Under the pieces are notes generated by a model. That model did not search any database. It saw only the letters and a program-made list of their open reading frames with translations, and was not told where the DNA came from. Shown one piece after another: positions 34,190-47,057 of a stretch of 64,000 bases of DNA. This stretch comes from Nectonema munidae (lineage: Eukaryota > Nematomorpha > Nectonematoida > Nectonematidae), in assembly GCA_030549495.1 (NCBI GenBank), contig JAUIRK010001055.1, positions 805,001 to 869,000 on the forward strand, written 5' to 3'. Made by a program: the position numbers and the translations under genes. Positions within the stretch are counted from its first letter, which is position 1; each line of letters opens with the position of its first letter.

Positions 34190-34935
34190 TTGAAATCAAA
34201 ATAACGTTTTATTCGGAACTAAATATTCCTTCGGAATCTATCAAATTTTCTCCTATCATTACATTTTCAACAAATTGAGAAGCAATTTTTACACTTGTCC
34301 ACGAAGATTTCATACGCTTTCACATCGGAGCAAGATTATCTAATTTTTTTTCTTGTAGCGTATCATGATAATCAAAACGTAAAAAGGGCATTAAAATTCC
34401 AAAACATTTTAAGTTCATGGGTAAATTCTATTTCTAATTAATTTCTGAGTTTTTATCATCAATGTTTTGTCTTTTGCTATGTAAAGAACCACAACGTGAG
34501 CTCAGCCGAGAGTGTAAAGAACCAGCTAAATACAAAAGACCAATAAACACTTTCGCTCCAACCATATCTATTTTAGCATCTTTGTCGAGAAAATTTTTGA
34601 GAATTTGTTATCATGTTGATTTGTGTACTCTACTATTGCATTCAAAATTTTCAGGTCCAATAAACAGAACCAACTTTCGAAAGCATTTTTTACACTTTTG
34701 CTTCTCCACGAACACAAAGTGAGTGAACTAATATATTATGTGGCTTGGCCCTGGTATTCTATGCTTTTTTCCATGTAGTTTCTGTATTTTTTCCAATGTA
34801 AACATCTTTTTATTTTCTTCACTATCAGAACCATTACTCCGAACTTCATCAATTTTATCTGAATCAGTTTCAGAAAATCTATTTTATTTTCACTTTCATT
34901 TTGAAGAGATTTGTAAACTTAAAGTTAATACAAAC
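34190..34935 (-). mobile_element. piggyBac transposase relic, N-terminal half
   Basis: Minus-strand translation gives an acidic leader with SDKIDEVRSNGSDSEEN, then KKHRIPGPSHI, then ILNAIVEYTNQHDNKFS and KIDMVGAKVFIGLLYLAG. This is the standard piggyBac order (FIGLLYLAG is diagnostic). Further on a weak GENLIDSEGIFSS aligns with the G..L..DE.L..FRG block. Several breaks; C-terminal part gone. It differs clearly in sequence from the relic at 30.9 kb, so two families are represented. Confidence 0.65.
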
Positions 34936-35139
34936 GATACACGTAAATTAGTTTTTTAGTTTTTTTTTTTTTTAATTTATTTTCCGTTTTTGGGGATGTT
35001 TTAGATGGTGGGTTTATACTTTTTAAAATTAACTTATTTTTTCTCTTCTTCCTTTTTTGTTTTAAAAAAAAGATTTAAATTAAATAATTTGGTTTTTTTA
35101 AAAAAAATTTTTAAATTTTTAATAAAAAAAATAAAATAT

Positions 35140-35305
<166 letters not shown>

Positions 35306-35309
35306 CTCT

Positions 35310-36880
35310 TCAAAAAATTGTTCGAATTGAGTTTTAGCCTTATCAGCTTGTTTGCAACTGATTCGTTGCGCCTCATATACGCTTTCAAGACACATTTTAT
35401 TGATGGCAGTGGTAGAACTTTTTGAAATCATTGTTGGATCCAATAATGTCAATCCCCTAACCAGCTTGTATTTTAAAGGACTTCTTTCAATAATCTTTTT
35501 TGAATAAGAAATCAGGCTTAACATTCCCTTTTGAAGTTCAAAACTTCTGCTTCAGTAGACTTGGATTCTTTCAAAAACTTTTTAGCAGCAAAGCCGATGT
35601 CAATTTTTTTCTATTCGATAATGTTTTCTGAAAGATCAAAATTGATTTCAAAAATATTTGAAATGCTTCTGAGTTTTTCAGGCAGTACAAAGCGAGATAA
35701 TAAAGATTTCAGGAGATTTGAAAGGCATGAATGAAGAAAAGGTATCAAAGGTTGATCCGATTGAAAAACTTTCAAAAAAGGTTCGAAATCTGAAGATACT
35801 GAATTGAAAAGGGCCAGGTTTTGAGTAAATTGACATCAAAGAGGTGTTTGAGGTTGTTGGCAGGTTTAGTTATCAGGAGTTTTTTTGCAATTTAAGAAAG
35901 TTTTCAAACTATCATAAATAGAAATAACTCTTTCGATACATGATACGTTTTCGGCCCAGCGGACGGGACAATGTTTGATGGGGAACTTGGAGCAGCCTGT
36001 GATTTGAGTGAAATCTGATCTGCGTGCAGGGGAATCATTGAAAAGGTAGTAAATGTCGTGTAAAAAGTATTAATATTCTATTTTGATGAATTCATACCCG
36101 TTCTCAGAGCACCATGCAGGACATGAAGTCCACATACTCCTATATTTATGAGTTGCTTCTTTATTCTCCCATCTTTGGTGTTCAAAATCGTTCAAAAATC
36201 GCAAATTAACGTTTGGACCATCCATTGAAACATGATTAATATTTTCCAATATATGACTTGCTAATGCACACTAAGTCCCTTTCCCTGTCATAATATCTCA
36301 CAAACACATCCAACTGATTTTTTGAGATACCCTATTCAACGCTTCATCAAAGCAAATAACAAAATCCCCACAGCTCTTAATTTTGGTAGTCAAAATATCA
36401 TTGAAATAAAGCTGATATATCGACATTTAGTTTTTCTATGTTTGAAACAAGAAGCTAATTTCGAATCTGGAAACATCAATTCGAAAAATTGGACTGAATC
36501 ACAAAAAGAATCCATAAAATTTCAGACCTAGTCAAATCTTCTTTGCATACCCTTAGATCTTTTATATTAGAGATTTTAGTTGCAACAGGCGGGGTTTTAA
36601 AGTTTGATACTGATATTTCTTATTGGGCAGAAGCTTGCGAGGCTAGGGGAGTACTTTTGGCAAAACTCAAAATAGATGGCTGACCTTGTTTTGCTTCAAA
36701 AAGAGTATTATGAGTTTTGCTTTTCATATGGGAATTCAGGGCGACTCTTCCCATATTACCGAGTGAAATAGACTTTATGCAGATCATACAATACGCCTCT
36801 CTATTGCTACCTTGTTTTTTCGACAACCAAGACGCGAATTGAGGTTCTATTTTTGGATCTAGCCATAAATTATTAAAAAA
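35310..36880 (-). mobile_element. hAT-like transposase relic, near full order
   Basis: From 36880 downward the minus strand gives WLDPKIEPQFASWLS, a finger (YCMICIKSISLGNMGRVALNSHMKSKTH), then a segment with SMDGPNVNLRFLNDFE. Next come FLHDIYYLFNDSPARRSDFTQ and KFPIKHCPVRWAENVSCIERV, then near 35.5 kb KYKLVRGLTLLDPTMI. These blocks, in this order, are those of a hAT-like family widespread in arthropods. Stops interrupt the frames. The relic's C-terminal side runs into the A/G tract. Confidence 0.75.
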
Positions 36881-37400
36881 GGTCGGTTGAAATATTAAAA
36901 TTTCGGATTACGGAAACAAAAAATTATCTTATTTTCTAAAATAAAATTGAAATTTAATAACTAAAATTTAAATAATTTTGAAAATTAAAATAACACTAAA
37001 AAATTGGGAAATGGAAAATTTATGGTAAGCCATTGAAATTCCCTGATAGATTTTATTTTCCCTGATTTTTGAAATTTGTGGGAACCATAAAGCACAATGC
37101 ATCAATGGGGCCCATGCAGGGCTCTAGCCAGAAATGGTAAGTTGGAGGGGGCACAAGGGGAAAATGAGGGGGCTTGAATATTTTGATTTAAAATTGGACT
37201 TAGGGTGTTTCAAAAATATATGGTAAAATTGCAAAGTCATACTTTCAGTTTTATGTTGCTTCCTTTCCTTATTATAACTTTGTGCCAAATTATGGAATGG
37301 TCTGTAAAGATTTTAAGGTCGCTCATATTGTTCACTTTTAACCATATTAATTTTTTTTCCTATTTTTTTATTTTTTTTTTTGCAGACGCAGATAAACTTT
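36881..37400. other. gene-free stretch ending in a splice acceptor
   Basis: No gene in most of it. It ends in a long pyrimidine tract and TTTTTTTTTTTGCAG (37371-37385), which looks like a real 3' splice site 19 bp before the ATG of the next gene. Confidence 0.5.
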
Positions 37401-37403
37401 AAA

Positions 37404-39283
37404 ATGTCTAGCCGTCGCGCAGCATCAGTTTGGTTTCTTGGACATTCTGAAGAAAAACTTGCTCGTTGTAGACTTCCGTCCAATGGTCAAGTCCTAAAGC
37501 ACTTTTTTTTCATCACCTCAATCAACTTGAAGTGTACGAAGTCCAAGAGAGCGAAAGCAGTTTTTTGTTTTGGACTAAGACCCAAATTCCTACAACAACG
37601 ATGTTTTACGCTAAAAAGAAGCTTACAGATCAATTATATTAGGGTTAAGAAATACGTAGGTCTTAAGAAGAATCGTCTACGAGATTCGGAGAATCAGCGC
37701 ATGAAGGAACAAATGTTTGTTGATGACAGATGAAATTTTTGAGATTGCTCACAAGGATGCGCTAGTTATGATGAAAAATGAGGAAGATAAAGTCTTCTTG
37801 TTGAGTCAGCGAGAGGATCGTTCCCAATCGAGCATGGCTGGAACTGACATGCATCATTTCAAGTTTTTTGTGAAGAAGAAGAAGAAAAGGGCTGAAGTGG
37901 AGGACAAACGCAAGAAAAAATCTGAGGCAGAAAAACAACTAACTGTCAAAGTCATCAGCTCATCGACACTAACTGATTCCAGTTCGTCTTCAGAGTCTTC
38001 GGTGGATGATTCCTTCCACGTTTATAGCCACTCCAAAAGAAAGAAGTCTGATTCTATATTTGCTGCAGGTCCATCTATTTTCAAAAAGGTCTTTTTTAAA
38101 CCTGAAGTTACGGCGGCTCTGGTGAGTACTGGCGTGTCTCATAGGAAGGCAATGTACGAGCTTGGGGCTCAAGCAAAGTCTATTGGCATTGACATCAAAC
38201 AAATCACTTTGTCTCTGAGTTCGATCTACCGGTATCGGAAGAGGAAGCGTGAAGAGGTAGCAACCAGAATCAAGTCTGACACCATGATAAGAATTCCCCG
38301 TGATAGACCTCTAGTGTTACATTGGGACGGTAAGCTATTGCCTGGCATAACTGTAACATATACTCTGGTCGGAAGAAAGCTGAAAGAATTGCAATTCTTG
38401 CCACAGGAAATGGTACTGAGATCCTCCTCGGTGTTCCCAAAATTGGATCTGGTCCAATTATTCCATTATTTTCACGTTTTCAAGATCAGTGGAGAAACCA
38501 CGACAAAAAATACTTCAAGACAGCTGAGCAAGATGAAGAAATCTTGGCAAACTTCGTGGGTGATTGGTCCGTTCCTCGTGTACTCCACCGGATGGAATTT
38601 TTTCGTGCTCCAGGTGCTTTCCATCATGCGAGATGGATGACAAAAGCTATATACTGATAAAAATATTTCTCTTTCATGATCAGTTTCATCTGACGAAAGG
38701 TGAACTTAAAACAGTTCAAGTTATTTCGCTGTTCGTCGCCCTATTCTATGTGCCTTTTTGGAATGAGCCACCGATCGGTCCATATGCTGCCAAGAACGAT
38801 ATGGATATGATGAAACTCATGCAACATGGAATCCCAAATGAAAAACTTGCCAATGTTGCCTTTGCAGCTTTCAAAGGTCATCTTTATTTCAGAAGAAGCT
38901 TCTGAAATGAAGTTCAACTTTCATTATTCGACAATCGTATCCCAGTAGATGTAAAGCGAAAAATGGTGGACAATATGTTTCTGCCAGCAAAGCCAAAAGG
39001 ACTGAAGAGGGTTGATGGGAAAACATTTTCGACACAAATTTCCCTTCCTGAATTTTTTACAATGAAAACAAGACACATATTTCCTGTGATTCTTTCAGAA
39101 GAACCTGAATTCCTTTCGAAAGATCCGTCTTTATGGGAAAATGATGAATTATACCTTGGCTTCGAAAAAGCAGCACGAGAGCTGAAGGTTGTGAATAACT
39201 GTGCTGAGCTGGCCATTTTTCTTATCAAACAATTCAATACTGTGATTGCTAAAGATGAAGCTCAGCGACAGTTTCTTGAGTGA
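37404..39283 (+). mobile_element. transposon-derived-like gene of unclassified family, broken
   Basis: The frame starts MSSRRAASVWFLGHSEEKLA after a strong acceptor and continues, with breaks, to a stop at 39283. Recognisable blocks are EIFEIAHKDALVMM, EEDKVFLLSQRE, a long Lys/Glu/Ser-rich segment, LHWDGKLLPG and, towards the end, FFTMKTRHIFPV and FEKAARELKVVNNCAELAI. I remember multi-copy predicted proteins with the same block order (DIAHADAL, HWDGKLL, GVPK) in several invertebrate genomes, which suggests a mobile element. I cannot name the superfamily. This copy is broken at about two or three places and seems shorter than full-length copies. Confidence 0.55.
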
Positions 39284-39289
39284 AAGAGC

Positions 39290-40690
39290 ACCGGAAGGAA
39301 ATACCATTACCAAAAAAATCTGCTTTTAAATAATTATGTTCTATTGCATTTTTTCAGAAGTTTAAATTCATTTATTTCATTTTTTTTTGAAAAGAAAATA
39401 TAAATAAATTGTATATATGTTATTTGTTTATTTTTTAACTTTTTGAAAAAAACAAACTTTTTGAGCAACCCCTACACATTCAGTTATCTTTCAAAAATTA
39501 ATTATTTGAAAAAGGGCAGCATACAGGTGAAACAAAAATCGAAATTTCATTTTTTTGAAACACCCTGGGCAATTTAATGCTTTTAAAAATAAGTAATGAA
39601 TATTTACCCCCCGGCCCTGGACCCATGCATACAATGTCAAAATATAAGAGCATGTAACGATTAAATTGATGTTCCTAGCATGTGTAAATAGTTTAAGCTC
39701 TTGCAAATACTCTTCTTCTTTCCTTAAGTTCTCATTGCAAAGTTTACAAAAATTTGATTTATTTGACAGCTCGAAAATACTTTCCTACATACCAAATATA
39801 TTTCAACTAATTTTTGGATAAAATTATCTTTGTTTCCATAGCATAAAATCAAAATCTATTTAAGTTTAGAAATACTTTGAATTTTAGCACAAGTCATGGG
39901 CGACCCATTATGACTTAAAAGATTAAAAATGTTTTTATTTTTTATTGCAATTGTAACTATTCAATCTTTCACCGAACTTAAACAAATTAACTAACTAAAA
40001 ATAAAACAGTTTTTATTTTAAATCTTAGATTTCCTAAGAAGATTTTTTTATAAACTTTTTTTTATAACTTTTTGGCTAAATTTTAATTTTTTTACAAGAA
40101 AAAAATGAAAACGCATATAAAATAATAGGTTATGAAATTCTATAAAATTTATAATATAGGTTGTTAATGAATCTCTAATTAACCTAATTTATTCAAAAAA
40201 GAACACATAATTCTTTACTTAAATAGTGATTACAGTTATGTTCAAAAAAAATTTGCAGACATTTTAGAGGTGTTGAATAAGTAAAAATGTCAGCTCAGCC
40301 AAAAAGGAAATCTACAAAATATGTTGGTTTATTCTTTATGAGTGTATTATTAAATGATTCTATCATGATCTAATTTTTAGCTTTTAATAAATACTTTTTT
40401 TAGTATTTAATAGTAAATGAGCCTTTGTATTCCATCAATCATGGATCAGAGTTGTCAAGTTGGCTTTTTTATTTACTAAAATTTGGCTCTTTTCAATTTT
40501 ATTGGACTTACTTAACTTTTTTCGATATGCTTAGTTTAAAAAAAATATATATTTTTTATTTTCTTTTTTTATTTAAAATTTTTCATTTCATCTAAGCTAA
40601 ATATAAAATATAAAAGTTTAATATAAAGTCATACATTGTATTTTAGCTTATTTTGTTCTAATTTAATTATGAGTTCGATAAAATAGAAAG
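39290..40690. other. gene-free region
   Basis: AT-rich, with no recognisable gene. The phrase CATGGGCGACCCATTATGACTTAA at 39896 is a weak echo of sequence near 29.05 kb. Confidence 0.35.
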
Positions 40691-40699
40691 CATCTTACG

Positions 40700-41570
40700 A
40701 TAGCAATCGTAAGTTTAATAAAAATTAGCAAAAACATATTTATGGTGAAAAGCTGAAGATGGATCGAGGTCTGCATTCTTTACACTGCACAATTTTGCCA
40801 AGAATCAGTAATATTTCGAATCATGAAAAATCCGAAAAGCAAAAATACCATCTCAACATCAAACAGCTCTTTATGTAAAAACCATTATGCAACTGAATAA
40901 TGATCAAGTTAAAAAAGCCAAATATCAAATTGTATAATTATGACTTGTCATTGTGCAATTCGTACGATCAACAGCTTAACGAAATGTACAGGATTAATTA
41001 TGAACGTTATTTTACCCTCATTTAAATCCGAACTTGGAGATGATATTTATAATACAAAATATGCTCTAATAATAAATGAAACTACAAATATTTTTACACC
41101 AAAATATCTACTTGTTTTAGTTCGATTTTTCAGTAGTAAAGAGAAGAAAATATAAATATAATTTTTAGGGGATATTCAATTTGGTCAACAAAGAAATCAA
41201 GAAATTGGGTCCCAATCTTTCTAATTGTGTTGGTTTTGTATCAGACGAAACTTCCAATATGGTAGGTTGAAACTACTCTTTCTGGTATATGCTAATAGGT
41301 GTTTCTCCTTTTTCCTCAAAATTCAAATCTGTTTGCCAATCTTTGGAACATTCTATTCAACACGCTGTTTCAAATCTTGTATCAAATATTAGAATTTTGA
41401 TTTCAAAAATACCACAATTCTTTTGCCATAATGAATTGTTTAAAGTTATGAACGCTATTACAGAAATCGAGCCAACACGAACTGCGCCGCTTCCTTTCGA
41501 AAAACTATCTACTACTCAATGGCTTCTAAGTGAAAAAATTATCTTTAACACTTTAACTAACTAGGTGAAT
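40700..41570 (+). mobile_element. hAT transposase relic (DUF4371-like)
   Basis: Plus-strand pieces read SFKSELGDDIYNTKYALII, NETTNIFTPKYLLVLVRFF, NCVGFVSDETSNM and then FKSVCQSLEHSIQHAVSNL, IPQFFCHNELFKVM and LSTTQWLLSEKI. This is the order of the animal hAT family with ...SIIIDESTD, GTDNASVM, CHSLQLAVSHA and TRWLS. Stops and frame changes are frequent. Both ends and the dimerisation domain are missing. Confidence 0.7.
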
Positions 41571-41699
41571 TAAAAATTACCTGTTTTTTGTGAAGATTTC
41601 GAAAAGTTAAAGAGCTTTTTTCAGCAAATAAAAGCTGATCCTTAGCAATTATCTCAACAACTTTTTTGCATCATAGAAAGAAAGATTATATCTTGAATA

Positions 41700-41972
41700 T
41701 CTTCGAAATTAATACTTTTAGAAAAAATGGAAGATGCCCAAAAATCAATAATTTCAAATTTAACAACGAAGGAATGAATCCCTCTGCAATATTTACCCTG
41801 GTCTCGAACGATTAAAACTTTTAGAAAAAGGGGGAAGATGCTCGAAAGCCAAGTATTAAGAATTTTAAATTTAACAACGCAGGAAGGAATCCCTTTGCAA
41901 TATATACCCTCGTCTTCGAACGATTAATACTTTTAGAAAAAGGGGAAGATGCCCGAAAGCTAAGCATCAACA
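41700..41972. repeat. tandem repeat, unit about 115 bp, 2.3 copies
   Basis: CTTTTAGAAAAA...GGAAGATGC recurs near 41716, 41819 and 41931. Between them are TTTAACAACGNAGGAA and ATCCCTCTGCAATAT/ATCCCTTTGCAATAT. Copies are about 90% alike by eye and non-coding. Confidence 0.75.
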
Positions 41973-42329
41973 ATTTTTTTGTGTAATGAATTTTAAAGTT
42001 TTTATTATATCCGCATCAAGTGTTTATAGGCCGCATGTTCTTCCTTTTGGTAAAAACTTTAATCTTAAATTTGACAAGTTCAATAAATTTTGTATTCCAC
42101 TTTTGTATAAAATCCTCAAAGACGATACAATTCATCCAGGTCTTTTTATAATTAATAGGCAAGTGTTTTACGCCCATAAATCTTGTTTATTTTTTGAAAA
42201 GACCTATTGCTAGTAAAGGCAAATTCTCACTTCCATCCATATTGCAGCAAAGGGCTGATGACAACCTAGATTTAAATTGCTTTCCTGCATAAAACCCAAA
42301 GACTTTTCGGGAAGTAAATTCCAAAACAA
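41973..42329. other. filler between repeat and LINE
   Basis: A 75-codon plus-strand open frame is present at 41986-42213 but has no recognisable motif or splice context. It may be transposon debris. Confidence 0.3.
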
Positions 42330-43545
42330 ACAGTTTAAGAAGAAGATGATGATGATTTATTGATATCACATAAATATGAAACATGTAAAATATTAAGTGT
42401 AAAAATTTGATAAATTTGTATACAAATACAAACAAACAAACAAAATGACAATCAATAGTAATGATGAAAAAATGTGATAACAAGTACCTCAAAAGGTTTA
42501 AAAGAAACCCGCTTGGAGAAGTACTATAAGTGATTAAACTAAATATAACTCAAATGAATAAGAAAAAAAAAAAAATAATATATAAACAATTACAATTGAA
42601 AGACTTAGTAGTCTTCATATAATAAACTGTATCTTTTATATATTACGATATGTTTGCAAAAAAAGATCAATACCTGCATTTTTTATCGAAACAATTGAGC
42701 AGAAACTGTTAATAAAAGCAATATGACTATTATAAAAAGTCGAAAATTTATAAACAAGTGTTTGTTTAGATGATTTTAACCTGTAATAAGGTAAACTAAG
42801 TTTAAAATGCGACCTTAAATGTGGACGCACAAGTTCATGGTTAAAATTTACAAGCTCATAGAATTCTTTGGGGAGAATTCCCAATTTAAATTTCAAACAA
42901 AAAATATAGAGTTTATGCAGAAAAATATCGTCTATCTTCAAAAGCTTATTATCTACAAAGAGCACATTTGAATGAAATAAAGTTGGTTTATTAAAAATGA
43001 TTTTCAAGACTCTCTTTTGTAGTGAGAATAACTTGTACAAGTTAGCATGTCCCCAAATTAAAATGTTATATGTTAAATGTGGTAGAAATAAAGCTTTGTA
43101 AATTGTCAATAAAAGATTTTTGCTCAAGTAATTTTTTAAGCATTTAAGTATACCTGTAATTGAAGATAATTTATTGCAAATAAAGTTTATATGAGTATTC
43201 CATCTTAAATTATCATCCAATCTAAGAACTAATAAGCTAAAAGATTCAATAAATTGAAATCCCAAATACATTGTCGCATCATTTAAGCTAAATTTACGAT
43301 TTGAAAAGATCATTCCTTTAGTTTTAGAATTATTTACTATTAAGTCATTAGAATAGCACCATCGGTATATCTGACTGATGTTTTCTTTAACAAATTTATA
43401 ATTTTCACCAAATGAAGTGTTGGCCGAAGAAATTAGAAAAGTAATGTCATCTGCATATAATAAGAATTTACTATTAATGTTACTCATATATATATCGTTT
43501 ATATAAATTTTAAAAAATAGAGGAGCAAGGAAAAAAAGTCAAACT
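42330..43545 (-). mobile_element. 5'-truncated LINE, reverse transcriptase C-terminal half
   Basis: On the minus strand APLFFKIYINDIYMSNI leads into FLLYADDITFLIS (catalytic YADD), NNSKTKGMIFSN, LRWNTHINFICNKLSSI, YKALFLPHLTYNILIWG and LQKRVLKIIF. These are the standard blocks of the palm and thumb of Jockey/CR1-like enzymes. The frame is open for 283 codons from the first ATG without a stop, so the copy is relatively young. It is cut off inside the palm near 43.54 kb, typical of LINE 5' truncation. The 3' end carries a short (ATC)n tract at about 42345. It belongs to a different family from the LINE at 31.7-33.5 kb. Confidence 0.85.
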
Positions 43546-43549
43546 AAGA

Positions 43550-45095
43550 AATTTTTTTGCAAATGCATAAATTTTAAACTATATTATTAATTTTAGACCT
43601 ATCTGACTTAATAACCGAGGTTTACATTAAATTTTTGTGAATTAATTATTTTTTTATGTTAGTAAGTAAAATGGCTTTTTATTTTTTTATGTTTACTTTA
43701 TCGGTCTAACTAATTACTGACCCACATTTTCAAATTCAGTTTTTCATCTAACAAAAGGTTAAATTCATTTTTTTAACAAAGTATTATTTTGTTTAAGGTA
43801 AATACCCAATATATATTTAAGTTTCCAATATTTCTTTCATTTTTTGGTTTTTAGTTTCGTAGTGAAATAACCGTGTGGCAGTTTACTTTTAAGGATAATA
43901 TTTTTTGCATATTTATACTTTTTACCATTCCATATTGTTGAAAATCTGATATGTTTCTACTATAAATCTTTCAAGAATAAAATCATTGTAGACAGGTAAG
44001 TAAATTAGGATTAAAGCAGGGGCGTACATCCGCCTGGAGGGGCGATGCTCCCTCTCGCTAATGTGATTTCAAGGGGTGTGAAAAAGCCTTTAGCTCCACG
44101 ATTAATTTTGATTTATTTCAATTTTATATCTTATATCAATAAAAAACTTGTTTAACTTATGGGTAGACTTTCCTTATTACTTGTCTTACGTTTGAATTTC
44201 AGAAACATCCTTTGAAAAAAAATTTTTTAATTATAAAAAAAGTTTATGATAAACCCCAAGTACTTTAAAATACTCATATAGCGCTAGATCTTTTTTACCT
44301 CTCTTAATTTTTTCGTGAGTCTTACGATGAAAACTAAATCCTATATCTCAATTCATTCCTAGATATCTTAGGTGTCAAACTCGAAGAATATTACCTATCG
44401 TTGTTATTTTTGGGACATTTAGCTCTAAAGATTATGAACTTGTATTTTAGTAATTTCTACGGGTTCCAAAAAGTAATGCTTTTCATTGTTAAAGACGTTC
44501 TATAAATAAAAGTATAAATGGCAAAGCTAAAAACTAAAAATCATTTAGAACATTAATTAATACCTTTTAATCTGTAAAATGGAAAAAATCCTTTCATCAT
44601 TTTGTATTATTACTGATAATATTATTGTTCTTCCTCAATTCTACAGATCAAAAAGTCCTTATTTCTAAGTTGATTTCACCATTCTATACATAAACAAAAA
44701 CAAATTATTTTTAATTTTCTAACGTCAATTATCAACTTTCTCCTTGTTTTTAATTTATAAAATTTTTAAAATGCACACGTTCTAGTACTTATACATAATA
44801 TATCGTTAGTAAATATCTTTCAAGTGACAGTTATTTTCATGTGCCAATCTCATTGATGACTTAACCGATGTAAGTGTTGTTTCCAAAATAGCGTTAAATA
44901 GTACGCTAGTGAAGGAGGAAACGAAAATGAACGCTATCCATTGGAGATATTGGATCTGTGTCGCGCTCAAATTATTGCGACCGTGAAATGAGATCGAGGG
45001 CTCGTAGACCTTGATCCTGCGTTGCCTCTTAAAATTTTAGGGAAGAGGTAAACGTTTTTTTTCCTCAAGTTTGGCACGGCGTTTTATCTCTCTTC
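43550..45095. other. gene-free region with a hAT-like terminus
   Basis: CAGGGGCGTACATCCGCC at 44018 followed by GGGGCGATGCTCCC looks like a hAT-type end; no partner found. GC content rises near 44.95-45.05 kb without a recognisable product. Confidence 0.35.
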
Positions 45096-45100
45096 TATTC

Positions 45101-45240
45101 GTGAGTAGGGTTGGTTAGATGCTCGATTCGTTAACTCAAAGTCTTGGGTTCGATGCCGCATCAAGCCTGCTTTCCTCATAGTTCGATATAAGCCTTCCTT
45201 TAACTTCCGTTGCACTCAATATTTCAATCACTCACGTTTA
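45101..45240 (+). repeat. tRNA-derived SINE, copy B
   Basis: GTGAGTAGGGTTGGTTAGAT (A-box region) and TTGGGTTCGATGCCGCATCA (B box at 45146) are followed by a non-tRNA body, TTTCCTCATAGTTCGATATAAGC. It aligns over its length with copy C at 53741, with about 80-85% agreement by eye. Confidence 0.75.
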
Positions 45241-47049
45241 AGGCTCAAAACAGCAAGAACAAAAAATATGACTATTCTTTAGTTATTTTTCATAGACCAA
45301 TTATAAAAACACTATTCATCCCCGTAAAAAATCTAATCATCACAAAGAGCTGCCTTACGGCTGGAGGAGCACAGGGAAATGTACTTTAAAATCATAAATA
45401 ATTATTTTTTTATTTTATATTTCAAAAAAGTCCATATTTTGTAAGTGTATCTTTAAATTTACTGTTTTCATTGGTAGAGTTTGTGTAGGAATATGGCAAG
45501 CACATGATATACATTCAATTGGCATTAATTGATCACATTTAATAGAAATTTTTTTAAAAACAAATATAAAACATATTATCGCGCAACTTTTCTGAAAATT
45601 GAATCATGTTTTTCAGGAAATATCAATCAATTATAACATATTTTTATAGAAAATGCTTCAGAGTAGAAAGAACTTCCGTTAGCTTTAAATGCTAAATCAA
45701 AATGTCGAGAATGCATTCACAAGTGTCAGGACAAATGATTCTCTTTCTTCTCCCCTAACAAATGACTTAAAAGACTTTAAAAGATTTTGCATTCATCCCA
45801 AAAAAAGGTACAAGGAAAGTTTAAAACAGTCCTCTTTCCTCTCAAATCCTAGCCTTCAAAGCGATAAAGATCACACTAAAACAGGTTATCCTTAGATAGT
45901 TTGCTAAGTAGAGCCATTTTAAGTAAGTTAATAATATATCCTGTTTATCAATCAGCACTAAATGTTTGCGTTTCTTCCTGATACAACAAATTAAGATGAC
46001 TTTTCTTTATAATACTTTTTGATTGAATATGTAAAACTGAACCTCTTATTTTAAGAAATTTAGCGTATTTTCAAATTCGAATTTTATTGTAAAACCGTAT
46101 AGATGGGTTAAATATGATTAACTGACTAAAAGTAGTTTTAAAAGTAGTTAAGTGTAATTTTTAGTATTTTTGATTCTGAATAAGCCTCTCATTTTCTTTA
46201 TATGTTTGTATTTTGCTTTTATGAAAAAGTAAAATTCTTCTACTATGTCTCTAATTTCTACTAGTCACACTATCTAATCTAAGATGTGATAGCATAAATA
46301 TGCAGTTATACAAATACTGCAAGTTGTAATTAAAAATTTATTTCACAATTTATTGAAAGGAAAAATGATTTCATTGACTAATTTTTCAGCAAATATCTTA
46401 GTACTGTGAGATGCAATGGCCCACCTTGGGTTTCCATCCAAAGAATTGTAGTGTATCTAGGGTTTACAGCACTGAATTGTTTGGCGCTTTTTAACAACAG
46501 AAATACGATTTTCTTCATCCTAGTTCTCAATGAAATCCGCATTACCTTGATCTCCAAGCACTTTATTAGTGATGTCTGCTCCTCTCATAGTTTCACAAGA
46601 TACAACATTTTTGTCCTTATCGAACGAAAATTGCCTGTACATCAATTATTAACACCTTTTTATTTCCGTTTGCATGATTAAGATTTAAGATAACTCACTG
46701 AGTTGTATTTTGTCTTTAAGTAGGAGGCTGGATTGGGTGCAATGCCTTTTCAATGCTAAATTCTTTCTGCAGTGAATCAGTAGTTCACATAGTCTTTCTA
46801 TAAATATCTCTATGAGTAGACCGACTATTATTTGAGGCCGTAATTGGTAAGCTGGCTAAGATGGGCATTAATTAAAACATTGATTCATCATACCCCTTTG
46901 CAATTTTTATTTGACTCAATCCAAACATATGCTATCTAGATCATCACGACGCGCTTTATGAATTCTATTTTTAATCAAGGCCTAGCTTTTTGCTTAATAA
47001 GTTCTTTCCATTAAATTTTATCGACTTATTTCACGTGTGTTAGGAAATC
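45241..47049. other. gene-poor region
   Basis: A 68-codon frame at 45689-45895 (MLNQNVENAFTSVRTNDSLS start) and a minus-strand stretch near 46.4-46.7 kb (SFDKDKNVVSCETMRGADIT) have coding-like composition, but I recognise neither. The latter has a stop and may be transposon debris. Confidence 0.3.
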
Positions 47050-47057
47050 CCCTAGGA

